The position numbers were made by a program, and so were the translations under genes. Below the pieces are notes generated by a model that saw only the letters and a program-made list of their open reading frames with translations, ran no database searches and was not told where the DNA came from. Of a DNA stretch of 38,302 nt, positions 17,934-26,905 are shown piece after piece. The DNA comes from Chrysophaeum taylorii (lineage: Eukaryota; Sar; Pelagophyceae; Pelagomonadales; Pelagomonadaceae). The stretch covers positions 1 to 38,302 of the forward strand of contig JAQMWT010000072.1 in assembly GCA_029834535.1 (NCBI GenBank), in the 5' to 3' direction. How positions within the stretch are numbered: position 1 is the stretch's first letter; every line of letters begins with the position of its first letter.

Positions 17934-19796
17934 TCAAGAGGAAGAAATATTATTATTATTATTGTAGGAGGGGGGGGTAAGGAGGTCTTCGGGGTCGCGG
18001 GCCCAGGCGTCCTTGATCGCCTTGCAATCATCGCCCCCCCAGTACTCGTAGTTCTCGTCGAGGAGGGTTTTGGCGACCTGGATGGCCGCCTTGGAGGAGT
18101 GCTCCTTCTCTTGCGAAGGCTTCGTACTGCAGAAGTCGTAGACGGCGTTGAGGATGGGGCGCGTGACAAAGTCGATAAAGCCGCGCTGGGCCTTGGGGAG
18201 GTCGACGGTCGCCTCGTCGCAGAGCGGAGAGATGGGAAGTCCAGCCTTGGCTTCGTCTCTTCCCTGGTTAAAAAACTCGGCCATGATGCGGCGACTCCAC
18301 CGGAGGTGTCGGGTTTTCCTTCTCGCGGGGTGGGAGACGTCCGCCAACTTGACGACGATGCACGCGAGCGCCTGCTGCGCGGGAAGGTGGGTCGAAAAAT
18401 TTGATCCCGCGTCGCAGTGACCCTCGAAGACCCCCACGTTGTAGCTCGAGCGGGCGAGGTCGGTGCCCAGGACGCAGTGGATGACCATCGATCGGACGCG
18501 ACGACGGACGTCCTTCGGGGCGCGGATCCAGTCGTGGCCGGGTTTCGCGAGGAGCTCGAAGACCTCGGCGAGGTGCATGCGCTCCAAGGTCGAGTCGTCC
18601 GAATACCGTATGGCGAGCGCGTGGGTGGTCTCGACGAGAAACTGCTCGTTCACCCCCGGATGTCTGAAGTCGTGGACCATCGCGGCGAACAGCACGGCGA
18701 GGGCCGCGATGTCGTCGAGGGCGGCGTAGATGGCCTGGTGCCGACACAAAAGATTCGTCGCCTGCATGACGTCAGCACCGTGGAGTCGATTGTGGTACGG
18801 ATTCCCGAGCGAACCGCCGTTTTTTCCGGCACTCGTCGCGGCGTACTCGGCGTCGAGGACCTGGGTGAATGCAACCAGGGCTTCCACCTGCTCCTTGGAG
18901 ACCGTGCCGTCCTCAGACACCTTGGCGAGCACGCCGGCATCGGAAGGAGGTCCGTTGCCGTACGGTCGCACGCCCAGCGCGTGCGCGGCGTACGCCGAGA
19001 TCGCGCGGCCGCGGGAGGCCGTCTCGAGCATCTCGACGTCAAACAACTCCCAGTCCTCGCTACACTGGAGCGCGAGCTCGATGTACGATGTTAACGCCGT
19101 TTCGTGGACGTGGGGTGTTTCGTACTCGAACGCTTTCGCGCGCGCCTCGATCGCCTTTTCGAGCTTCCCGAGCTGTCGCAGCGCGTCCCCTTTCTTGTGC
19201 CACGCGCTCGCCGCGATCGCCGCGAAACTCTGATCCCCCGCCTTTTTTTCGGCCAAAGCAATCACGACCCCAAAGTCTTCCATCGCCTCCTCGTGCTTCC
19301 CCAGAACCGTCGCCTTGACCGTTCCGCGCCCGAGGACCGCGAGTCCAAACTCCGCGCTCTCCTTGTCGTGGGTTCGTGCCACGGTCGCCTCGGCCTTGGC
19401 GAGCTGGTCCTTTTCCGCCATCATGTGTGCGAGCTCGCCGAGCAACACCGAGTGCTCCGGCGCCTGAAAGTGAACGCCCGCGCGCCGCCGCCGCGTCGTC
19501 CCTCGCGGCTGCTGCATCCGGTTCGCCTCGCTCACGAACGTCGACACCCACGCGGCCGCCTCTCTGTTCTGGGGCGACGCCGGCTCCAGCGACATCGTGC
19601 TGTCCACCCGACCCTTGTCGATGAGCCCCACAACCCGACGGAGCGACTCGCGCAGCTCGGGGTCCGAAGGTCTCCTTGCGATGATCGTCTCGAGCTCGTC
19701 GTGGGCTGCCGTCAACGGACCACTCTTCCGCACGGTCGGCTGCTCTTGCCGCTTCGCGGCGACCTCCCGAACACCACCAGAGGCGCCGGCGCCCAT
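17934..19796 (-). CDS. Class I cyclic-nucleotide phosphodiesterase with N-terminal helical region
   Basis: The 620-residue frame starts MGAGASGG, a probable N-myristoylation signal, which suggests membrane attachment. Residues about 160-250 are helical and TPR-like (AWHKKGDALRQLGKLEKAIE). The catalytic PDEase I domain occupies about residues 270-585: NPYHNRLHGADVMQA, VHDFRHPGVNEQFLV (metal-binding HD), KLADVSHPARR (second metal aspartate) and FFNQGRDEAKAGLPISP with a CD pair. It would hydrolyse cAMP and/or cGMP; specificity cannot be read here. The usual QGD.E motif is QGRDE. The gene is divergent from the methyltransferase with 95 bases between starts. It ends in an asparagine run encoded by AAT repeats. 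Confidence 0.92.
   Translation of the reverse strand: MGAGASGGVREVAAKRQEQPTVRKSGPLTAAHDELETIIARRPSDPELRESLRRVVGLIDKGRVDSTMSLEPASPQNREAAAWVSTFVSEANRMQQPRGTTRRRRAGVHFQAPEHSVLLGELAHMMAEKDQLAKAEATVARTHDKESAEFGLAVLGRGTVKATVLGKHEEAMEDFGVVIALAEKKAGDQSFAAIAASAWHKKGDALRQLGKLEKAIEARAKAFEYETPHVHETALTSYIELALQCSEDWELFDVEMLETASRGRAISAYAAHALGVRPYGNGPPSDAGVLAKVSEDGTVSKEQVEALVAFTQVLDAEYAATSAGKNGGSLGNPYHNRLHGADVMQATNLLCRHQAIYAALDDIAALAVLFAAMVHDFRHPGVNEQFLVETTHALAIRYSDDSTLERMHLAEVFELLAKPGHDWIRAPKDVRRRVRSMVIHCVLGTDLARSSYNVGVFEGHCDAGSNFSTHLPAQQALACIVVKLADVSHPARRKTRHLRWSRRIMAEFFNQGRDEAKAGLPISPLCDEATVDLPKAQRGFIDFVTRPILNAVYDFCSTKPSQEKEHSSKAAIQVAKTLLDENYEYWGGDDCKAIKDAWARDPEDLLTPPSYNNNNNISSS
17944..17970 (+). repeat. 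ATT/AAT trinucleotide run
   Basis: A tattattattattattg run at the 3' end of the PDE gene encodes an asparagine stretch on the minus strand, followed by a G run at about 17970-17976. It separates the PDE stop from the RAP start by a few tens of bases. Confidence 0.7.
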
Positions 19797-19891
19797 AACA
19801 CAGCTAGCCGCCGTCGGTAGGATAGGGTACGTGACGTGGTCCGAAGCGACGAACTTTTGACTCTTACCCTTTTTTGTCGAGTATTATTAAG
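19797..19891. promoter_or_regulatory. Bidirectional promoter between PDE and methyltransferase genes
   Basis: The 95 bases between divergent ATGs (19796 minus, 19892 plus) must hold the regulatory sequence of both genes. No TATA box is apparent. Confidence 0.35.
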
Positions 19892-20632
19892 ATGCGCCTC
19901 CACTTCTTGTTTCCACTTGTTTTGGGCATCGCGCCGCCGCCCCCGAGGGTAGGGGAGTTTGGTGTCGAGGCGCACTGCTCGGTGTGGTCGGGGCAGGAGG
20001 TGTGCTGCCTGACGGTGTCCTCGGACCCCAACCTTGACGGCTTGCATTCGGTGACGCATCCAGAACATCCGATGAGTCGCGCCCTCGCCGAGCTCGAAGA
20101 CCCTCACGGCGTCCTCGGCGTCTGGCCGAGCAGCTTCCTCGCGGCTGCTTGCGTCGGAGACGCCCGGAGTGTCATCGAATTGGGATGCGGGGCGGCTCTG
20201 CCATCGCTCGTCGCGTCCGTCGTCGGCGGTGCGCGCGTCCTCGCGACCGACGTCGAGGACCTCCCGCTCCGCTTCCTGCGCGCCGCGCGTGACATGCATT
20301 CGCCGACTGCACGCTTCGAGACCCGCGTCCTCGACGTCCGCGACACCGACCCTGCCCTCCTCATCGATTTCGACTGCGTTGTCGCCGCCGACTTGCTCTA
20401 TTCGCCGCCGGTCGCCACCGCTCTCGGAGCTTGTTTGGCGGAGGCGCTAAGCCGCAAACCCTCGCTCTCCTTGGTAGTCTGCGATCCCGGCCGCCGAGGC
20501 CGCCCCGACTTCCTGGCGGCCTTCGACCGCCGCGGGGCACACTTCCGGGACACCCCCGTCCCGCCGACCTCCCCTGGAATCGACATCTTCGACGGGACCC
20601 CGCAGCCGACCGTCGGCCTCCTCCAATACTAG
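19892..20632 (+). CDS. Methyltransferase 16 family (METTL21-like) protein
   Basis: The 246-residue product starts at ATG 19892. The N-terminus MRLHFLFPLVLGIAPPPP is hydrophobic and could be a signal or targeting sequence. After GVLGVWPSSFLAA comes motif I, SVIELGCGAALPSLVAS, then VLATDVEDLPLRFLRAA (acidic loop binding SAM) and DFDCVVAADLLYSP, where the DLLY box takes the place of the D.IY/D.LY motif of METTL21-type lysine methyltransferases. It is a SAM-dependent transferase; the substrate, probably protein lysine, is inferred. It ends with a Gly/Pro-rich segment and TAG at 20630-20632. Confidence 0.8.
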   Translation: MRLHFLFPLVLGIAPPPPRVGEFGVEAHCSVWSGQEVCCLTVSSDPNLDGLHSVTHPEHPMSRALAELEDPHGVLGVWPSSFLAAACVGDARSVIELGCGAALPSLVASVVGGARVLATDVEDLPLRFLRAARDMHSPTARFETRVLDVRDTDPALLIDFDCVVAADLLYSPPVATALGACLAEALSRKPSLSLVVCDPGRRGRPDFLAAFDRRGAHFRDTPVPPTSPGIDIFDGTPQPTVGLLQY

Positions 20633-20854
20633 CTGAGTTTCTTTTTGTTTCCGGGACCTTGTGGGATCTTCGTAATATTGTGTCCGACTGACTTTCAGAG
20701 GTAAAAGGGGCCACAATTATTTTAAAGGAAGTTCCTGAGGCAAAGGAGCTGTGGGGACAGCAGTGCAATTCTAGTCACCGCGGGACCCACGCCATATTTA
20801 ATACCTGCGGCGCAGTCTCGCCAGAAGAAGAGCCGCGGAGCCCACGTAATTTAT

Positions 20855-21095
20855 ATTTTTCTTTGGGTTGTTTTTTTTTTTCTTCTATTTCTGGGTGGTA
20901 ATGGCGGCAATGGCGGCCCTGCCTCCGATCCTCCCAAACACTCGTTCTAATAAATACGTGCTCTGTTTGCATTGCCCCTCTCTTTCTTCTTCTCCTGCCT
21001 CTTTCCATCTGCACTTTGCCTGCTCCACCGCGGTCGTTTGCGGTCTTCTCATCTGTCTTTCTTGGCTCTTTCAGCCTGCTACAAGCACCACACAC
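20855..21095 (+). repeat. Diverged direct repeat, copy A
   Basis: Blocks such as gcggccctgcctc, aaacactcgttct, gtgctctgttt, ctccaccgcggtcgttt and ggtcttctcat recur in the same order at about 21575-21910 (gcggccctgcctc, aaacacccgttct, gtgctctgcgctcgctttgc, cctccgcggtcgtctt, ggtcttctcaat). Spacing differs by indels. The nature is unknown, possibly an old transposon or duplicated promoter. Confidence 0.6.
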
Positions 21096-21574
21096 AACAA
21101 CAACAAAATGGCACCGGCGCTGTTTATAACTTCGTGCGCGGTCGTTTGCCAGTGGAGCTACATGTTGACATCCTTGTTGCTCGTGCCAATGATGCTGATG
21201 ACGCGTGGTAACCTCGTGTTCTCGCGACATTTGGCCGCCTCGCCCGGACCAAGATCCATGACATAAACCATCGCGGCTGACTCGAAGGACCAACCTGCAA
21301 GATGGAAACCGACGGCGCTCCTACTGACGGCTGACCTTCTACGAGAGATCGACGCATTCTGCAACCGAGGCGGCGGCCATCTCAAAATATATTGACGCGG
21401 CTCGCCGTTAGAACATCGCTTAGAATCTCCGTGCGACAAAACCACCACTCACTCTCCTTGCGTACCTTCGATATGTGCCCGACTGAGCGGCCCTCGACTC
21501 GTAGCATTCACATCAGGGAGGGGGGAAACTATCTTCTTCTTCCTCCTCTTGGCGACGTGTCGCAGAGGAACTGC

Positions 21575-21910
21575 CATCCTGTTGGGTGGTATTGGCGGGG
21601 ACGGCGGTCGCGGCGGCCCTGCCTCTGAGCCAGTCCGATCTCTCTAACCCAAACACCCGTTCTGGCCCCTTGTACGTGCTCTGCGCTCGCTTTGCTGTCC
21701 CCTCCGCCTGTTCCTTCCGTTCTACACCTCTATTGCGCCTCATCCCACCATGCGCTCTTGTTGTTGCTCTCACCATGCTCATCACCGCGCTCCCGCCTCT
21801 TCAGGCCTTCTCCTGTCTGCTTGGCTATTTTCCGTTTTGCTCTCTCCGTCGCCTTCCTCCGCGGTCGTCTTTGGTCTTCTCAATCCATTCTGCCTCTCTG
21901 AGCCTGGGAG
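21575..21910 (+). repeat. Diverged direct repeat, copy B
   Basis: This is the partner of the 20855-21095 copy. It is longer because of an insertion of about 90 bases in the middle (about 21715-21805). The two copies share block order and the ending ggtcttctca. Confidence 0.6.
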
Positions 21911-22383
21911 TTGCTAACCATAAAATAAATTGTGGCGGCCTATTAAGGAGCCTCGCCGCCGTACGATTGGGAGAAGGAGATGAACTCAATGCGCGTTGTT
22001 CGTCAGCTCCATGCCAAGGTTTTTGGCCACACCGCTGCGCGTCGCTCTGAAGGAATGGCGTACGTGTCTTGCGGGCCCCAGAGGACGACGCGACCGAGAA
22101 CGCTGACTGTTGGTTTTGGTTTAATGGTTGGATTGATTGCTTTGCTCAGAGGTTGGTTGCGTTCGCTTGGTTGGATTTGTTTTTCTGGGTTCAAAAAATA
22201 TTGCCCGGTTGGTTGGGTTAGAACTTTGATTTTCTGGGGTCAAAAAACTTTTCGGGGCGTTGAACGGCCACGTAGTTGGAACGGCTCCGCCAATGACGGT
22301 AGCTGGTACCTTGAATTTGCAGTTCGTGCTGACACCCGCAACTCTTGCAAGTTCGACCTTTCGTATTTGCATTCAAGGACGGA

Positions 22384-23478
22384 ATGAAGGCGACCCATCT
22401 GCTGCTGGTGACGTTCGCGACCGCTGCGGCCGTACGTGTGTCGTTGTTACCACCGCCTTAAGCCACCGCCGCGCAGACGTGGCTGTATCCAAGCCATGAC
22501 ACGGAGATCCAGGAGGAGAATCCCGACACTTATTTTGGGTTGGAAAAGACCATCACGGTGGACACGATCTCCAGGTTACAGGAATCGCAGGGGCTCATCC
22601 GGTTCGACTTCGATTTCGCCGACGTCACGATCGATAGGGCAACGCTCTGGTTCTTTACGCAGGAATCCTCGACCGGCACCATTTCGGGCTATCGCATGAT
22701 CGACTACTGGGCGTACGATTACGATTGGAACAGCTTTGGTACGGACGGCATCTCGTTGGGCGACGAGGCCGAGTCCACGGCGTCGTTCAGTTTCTCCAGT
22801 CCGTCATCCGGTGCTTGGGTCAGCGTGGATGTCACGAGCGATGTGCAACATTGGGTGGATGGTGCCTCGAACTACGGCTGGGTCTTGATTAACGACAGCA
22901 ACGACGGCTGGACGTTCCACTCGGTCAATTCTGATGTGCGAGGCTATCGACCGCTTCTCGAGGTATGCTTCCAAACTACCCTGACGGTAGTAGAAGACAC
23001 GGAGATCCAAGAAGCGAATCCGAACACAAACTTTGGTTCGAAAACGACCATCAGAGTGGACGGGGACTATGATGGTGGTGAATCGCAAGGCCTCGTTCGG
23101 TTCGACATCGACCTTGGCGACGACGACGTCACAATCTCGAGCGCATGGCTCTGGTTTTACACAGTGGAATCCACGGTAGGCACCATCTCGGGCTATCGCA
23201 TGATCGATTACTGGGCGCACACTTACGACTGGTACGACTTCGGTACAAACGGCATCATCCCGGGCCACGAGGCGAGGTCCACGGCGTCGTTCAGTTTCTC
23301 CAACCCGACAGCCTTTGCTTGGAAGAGCGTGGACGTTACGGCCGATGTCGTGTACTGGGTGGCTGGGAACACCAACTATGGCTGGGTCTTGATAAATGAT
23401 GACTCAAGAGACGGTTGGGAGTTCTACTCGCTCAACGCTGGAGCTAATGTGCCGGTGCTCTACATCACGTATTGCTAG
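22384..23478 (+). CDS. Secreted protein with two DNRLRE/CBM96-like domains
   Basis: Exon 1 (22384-22431) encodes a signal peptide, MKATHLLLVTFATAAA. A 45-nt intron (22432-22476, GTACGTG...CGCGCAG) is removed and exon 2 (22477-23478) gives TWLYPSHDTEIQEENP and two tandem domains of about 165 residues. Each has DTEIQE.NP.T.FG, G.IRFD or GLVRFDID, SGYRMIDYW, SFSF and WVSVDVT or WKSVDVT followed by YGWVLIND. That is the DNRLRE-type beta-sandwich found in secreted and wall-associated proteins and CBM96 modules. Total 349 residues. A polysaccharide-binding or wall role is inferred. The domain start DTEIQE recurs at both repeats, which supports the splice. Confidence 0.85.
22432..22476 (+). other. 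45-nt intron after the signal peptide exon
   Basis: The intron is GTACGTG...CGCGCAG. Without splicing, the frame from ATG 22384 stops after ten more codons. With splicing, the signal peptide joins the first DNRLRE-like domain in phase. Confidence 0.8.
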
Positions 23479-24374
23479 AGCTGCCCAACTGGCAACCGGG
23501 CGAAAAGCAAGACCAAGGCACCACACACCATTTATTAGTTTGGTCGTGCACCAAGAAGTACCCCGAAACAACAACAACAAGACCAAGGCACCACACACCA
23601 GTGGCGATGGCGCTGTCGTGTGAGCTCCCATGAATGTCGTGTCGTGCGCGCTCCCATGAATCCCCCCCCCCAGACACACACAGCACGGTGCCTTCCTGTG
23701 CTTTCCATTCCACTTCCGCCCACTGAATCACGGTCAGGTGGCCGACTGATGGTGAATTGAATAGATGTATGTCCAGATGCCCCCTTTGATGACAACTTCG
23801 TCGTATGTTGTACCTCCCTCCGCTGGTGCAAGTTGGTTTTACGGATTTTTTTTGACCGGAGAATCCGAGTCAGGACCTTGAACCACCAATTTCCCCCAGA
23901 TCAGAATCCGGCTTATTATTAGTCAAATCGGCGTAGTAGGGTGTGGGATGCAGGTGACGCGTACGTGCGGTGTACCCGAGAGTCTGATGACGGCAGCTTA
24001 TTAATTGCGAAAGGCTGCGTGATTTTAGGAGTCGACGAGATACCGCCGGTGAGATTGTTTTAGTGCCATCAGCATTGTTCGAAAATAGATTATCAGAAAT
24101 GGTCACGAAAACAAACTCTCAACAAACTCCCGATTGATTATCCAAAATGGTCACGAAAGCAAACAAACTCTCAGCGGCGAAGGTTCCACCCGTAAGCCGC
24201 CTTCGATGGAAGGTAAATACCTCGATTTTACCCTTCAGAGCACCTTTCTTCTTCTTGTGCTATCGATTTGAGTCGAGCCATCCGAACAACGCGCACAAAC
24301 CGCTTCCAGCCAGTTTATGGCCCGCGCAGCAGCCGCTAGTCTCGAGGAATTTTTGGTCTAAGTTCAGATCAAGC
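23479..24374. other. Intergenic with short repeats
   Basis: A gcaagaccaaggcaccacac-like string occurs twice, at about 23506 and 23577, and gctcccatgaat occurs twice at about 23623-23662. A C run lies at about 23663-23672. A tccaaaatggtcacgaaa-like pair occurs at about 24090 and 24140. No gene is supported. Confidence 0.5.
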
Positions 24375-25044
24375 TCAAAGCGAGCAGAACAATAAAGCTT
24401 CGGGAACACTCTGGTGCGCCCCTTTATGAAAGCTGCGACGTTGTAGAAGTGGTAGTCGGCCTCTTTGTGCTACACTGTAGCAGTAATAATCAACGTTTGA
24501 ACACTTTGCAAGTTGCCATTGAGTCGCCGCGAGTGCGGCAACAAAGACCTCGGCATGCGATTGCAAAAAAGCCTCGCTCGTGACGTTGCCAGAGAAGGGA
24601 CGCTTCACCTGCGCGACAAAGTCGGCTTGCACCAAAAGTACGTTCGCGCCAAAGGCCGAGAGAGTGACGTTGAACACCGCTGAATGTCAGGGGCCATTGA
24701 CGAGAAATCCAAACCCGTGGAAACGAGGATACTCTTCATGGTGATCACGCATTTATGATCAGGCAGCAGAGGCTGCGCACGCTACCCAACCACGCTATCC
24801 TCCTGCGGTCACCGACGTACATCGTCTCTGTCGGGGACTTGCCGCAATTGGTGTAGTGGCACCTGCATGAGCCGGCCTTTGTTTGAATTCGGCACGTCGA
24901 GATCCGCAAGTCGCGTACTTGGGCACAAGTTTCCAAAATCTGGGCGTCGTTCCGATGTCTGTGGCGTTTCCGTTGTGTTTCATATCCAGGGTAATTGTGA
25001 AAAATTCTGTCGAGAATCCGACGAAGCATGTTAACAACCACCAT
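24375..25044 (-). pseudogene. Possible broken gene with two protein-like frames
   Basis: Two minus-strand frames look protein-like but do not connect. One (about 25037-24795) reads FSTEFFTITLDMKHNG and PRFWKLVPKYATCGSRR. The other (about 24683-24480) reads FNVTLSAFGANVLLVQADF and FLQSHAEVFVAALAATQ, preceded by a CAG that could be an acceptor. Stops separate them and no start is seen. They could be exons of one unrecognised gene or relics. Part lies over the 5' end of the SGNH gene on the other strand, which argues for caution. Confidence 0.25.
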
Positions 25045-26116
25045 AGCGTTGTTCGCCGCCGTCGGCGGATGCGATTCCGAGAAACGGGCGTGCTATTTCA
25101 GTGGGCCGGGGTCGTACTCTGATTTCTCGAGGGCGGGGGCCACGAGCAAGGGGGTTGCGCTGCGGCGGTGTCGCAGTCGGTGGTCCTTACCCTCCGAGGT
25201 GGAATTCGACTTTCATCAAGTGTTTTTGGGAAAGGCGCAGCTCGACGATGCGCACCCGCTTCGACGAGGGTCAGAGACCAGCATGCTGCTGATCGGCGAC
25301 AGCACGGATCGGGAAGTGATCGTTGCGTGGTGCGAAGCGCTTGCGTCTCTCGGCGGCGAGGTCCGACGATGGCAGCTCGCGGGTTCTGGCGTCGAAGGCA
25401 TGCACCCGCAAGTGTTTTATGCCCACAAGGGGTGCCGGGTCGTCTACGATACCAACCGGACATTCAGAGTGGCGAATTTTATGACGTTTGGCGTCGTCGC
25501 GCCGGCGGCCGAGGACGCGACGTCGATCAGGCTGATGTACGACGACGCGGCGGGAGGCCGTAACGAAAGCGTCGATGCGGCGGAGCGCGTCGCGACCGTC
25601 GCGAGACCGACGGTGGTGCGGCCCGGGCTCGAGGTCCCGGACATCGAGGACCCGACCTACGTCGTCGCCCAGTCATGCATGTGGGACATGAACCGCAATC
25701 GAAACACCAGTCTCGCGGGACCCCTCTATACCCCCGAGCACGTGACGGCCTACGCCGCCGGATTTGAGAGACTGATCGCGGCGATCCGACGAGAGTTCCC
25801 GACCTCGCGGCTTTGGCTTGCGACCTGCAAACCCCCCTCCAAAGACGACCCTCCGCCCGCCGCGCGCGGCCTCGCCCTCACTCGCACGCGACGCCTCGCG
25901 GCCGCCCTGGACGGCACCGTCAAGATGATCGCGGGAGACCACAGGATGCGCCACGTCGTCGACGGCGTCATCGACGCTGCAGCCATCCTTGCGGGCCTCG
26001 AGTCCTACGCTCCCGACGGCCGCCACTACGGCGGCGCGGCCGCGGTCACCTATCTCAACACTCTTATCAACGAGGTCGCGCGCAACGACGATCCCCGCGA
26101 GGATTGGATAAATTAA
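25028..26116 (+). CDS. SGNH/PC-esterase-like secreted protein
   Basis: The 362-residue single-exon product starts MLTTTIALFAAVGGCDS, a likely signal peptide with cleavage near residue 14. The nucleophile block is SMLLIGDSTDREVIVAW (GDS), and the C-terminal block is APDGRHYGG, the D..H pair of the SGNH fold. Between them lies VVAQSCMWDMNRN, similar in placement to the middle block of TBL/PC-esterase-type acyl esterases. It would acylate or deacylate wall or capsular glycan; the substrate is unknown. The gene is tail-to-tail with a minus-strand gene and their stop codons overlap at 26113-26116. Confidence 0.75.
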   Translation: MLTTTIALFAAVGGCDSEKRACYFSGPGSYSDFSRAGATSKGVALRRCRSRWSLPSEVEFDFHQVFLGKAQLDDAHPLRRGSETSMLLIGDSTDREVIVAWCEALASLGGEVRRWQLAGSGVEGMHPQVFYAHKGCRVVYDTNRTFRVANFMTFGVVAPAAEDATSIRLMYDDAAGGRNESVDAAERVATVARPTVVRPGLEVPDIEDPTYVVAQSCMWDMNRNRNTSLAGPLYTPEHVTAYAAGFERLIAAIRREFPTSRLWLATCKPPSKDDPPPAARGLALTRTRRLAAALDGTVKMIAGDHRMRHVVDGVIDAAAILAGLESYAPDGRHYGGAAAVTYLNTLINEVARNDDPREDWIN

Positions 26117-26577
26117 TCTTCGTAAAGGTCATCGGCGGGGACTTTCTGCTCCGCGGAGGTCTCTTTTTTCGCGGTCGACCGGAACGCCGCCTCGGGCTTG
26201 GGGAGTCCAGCTTTCACGTTCTCGACGGCGCCGGGGCCGAACTCCTTCTTAAGTTTCTCCATATCTTGTGACATAAAGTCCTCGGACAGCGTTTCGTACG
26301 CGTCGGTCGAATCGATCAACGTCCCGAGCACCCACACCGAGAATAACCCGAAAACAACGATACCGATCCCCGCGGCAAAGATTGGCGCGTACACTTCGGG
26401 TCCAACCTTCGCCATCTCCTTCACCTGCGCCTCGGCGACCAACATGGACGCCGGACTCAACCGCATGCTCGTGCTCGCCACTGTCCGCCATCGTCGTGCG
26501 CACCACGCCGTTTTCTGCTGCTGCTGCTGCAACGCGGCCCCCCGCCACAATGACAACACCAACACCAACAGTGTCAT
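26113..26577 (-). CDS. Small single-span membrane protein, probably targeted
   Basis: The 154-residue frame starts with ATG at 26577. The N-terminus MTLLVLVLSLWRGAAL resembles a signal peptide and is followed by five glutamines (CAG run) and a basic serine/arginine-rich stretch (CARRWRTVASTSMRLSP). This is the bipartite pattern of nuclear-encoded proteins of secondary plastids, but no ASAF motif is obvious. One membrane span (FAAGIGIVVFGLFSVWVLG) is followed by an acidic, soluble C-terminus (YETLSEDFMSQDMEKLKKEF). I do not recognise the family; a plastid membrane role is inference. Its stop overlaps the stop of the SGNH gene. Confidence 0.7.
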   Translation of the reverse strand: MTLLVLVLSLWRGAALQQQQQKTAWCARRWRTVASTSMRLSPASMLVAEAQVKEMAKVGPEVYAPIFAAGIGIVVFGLFSVWVLGTLIDSTDAYETLSEDFMSQDMEKLKKEFGPGAVENVKAGLPKPEAAFRSTAKKETSAEQKVPADDLYED

Positions 26578-26655
26578 GTTGCTGCTGCTGCTGCAACTCC
26601 GAATCTTTCAATGCCTTACCCTCTTTGGACTGACGAAGCGTGGCGTGTTGCAGAA

Positions 26656-26905
26656 GATGGTCGACCGCGACGAGGAGTGGCTGTTCTGGACGGCGTCTCC
26701 GATGCGGCCCTCGCAGCGGTAGGCCTAGAAGCAGCAAATCACACATCAGGCGCATCTGGTCGTCGAAATCTCCAAACTTTTTGACAAAAAAGTTAGGCGT
26801 CGAAGAGCGCGTTCGGTCTTTGCTGGAGCTCGTGGTGCCCGGCGTGATGTACGACCCGCGCATCGACGAGAACGTCCAGTTGCCAAGCGGTGTATCGTAC
26901 CTGGA
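26656..26905 (+). other. Possible 5' part of the ankyrin gene, unresolved
   Basis: Several short frames overlap. One reads KKLGVEERVRSLLELVVPG and DPRIDENVQLPSGVSYLE, which could lead into the ankyrin frame at 26906 after a one-base shift. ATG 26656 opens MVDRDEEWLFWTASPMRP in another frame. I cannot decide the structure. Confidence 0.3.

Larger units (their letters stand above)
20633..22383. other. Long non-coding stretch with an internal diverged duplication
   Basis: No frame is convincing over 1.75 kb. It contains pyrimidine-rich sequence, two diverged direct copies described separately, a caacaacaacaaaatgg stretch at about 21094 and a T/G-rich tract at 22110-22260 (repeats of ggttggttggg and tgggg/ttcaaaaaa). 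A stop-interrupted protein-like reading (FVRGRLPVELHVDILVARAN) near 21130-21190 could be gene debris. Confidence 0.45.
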
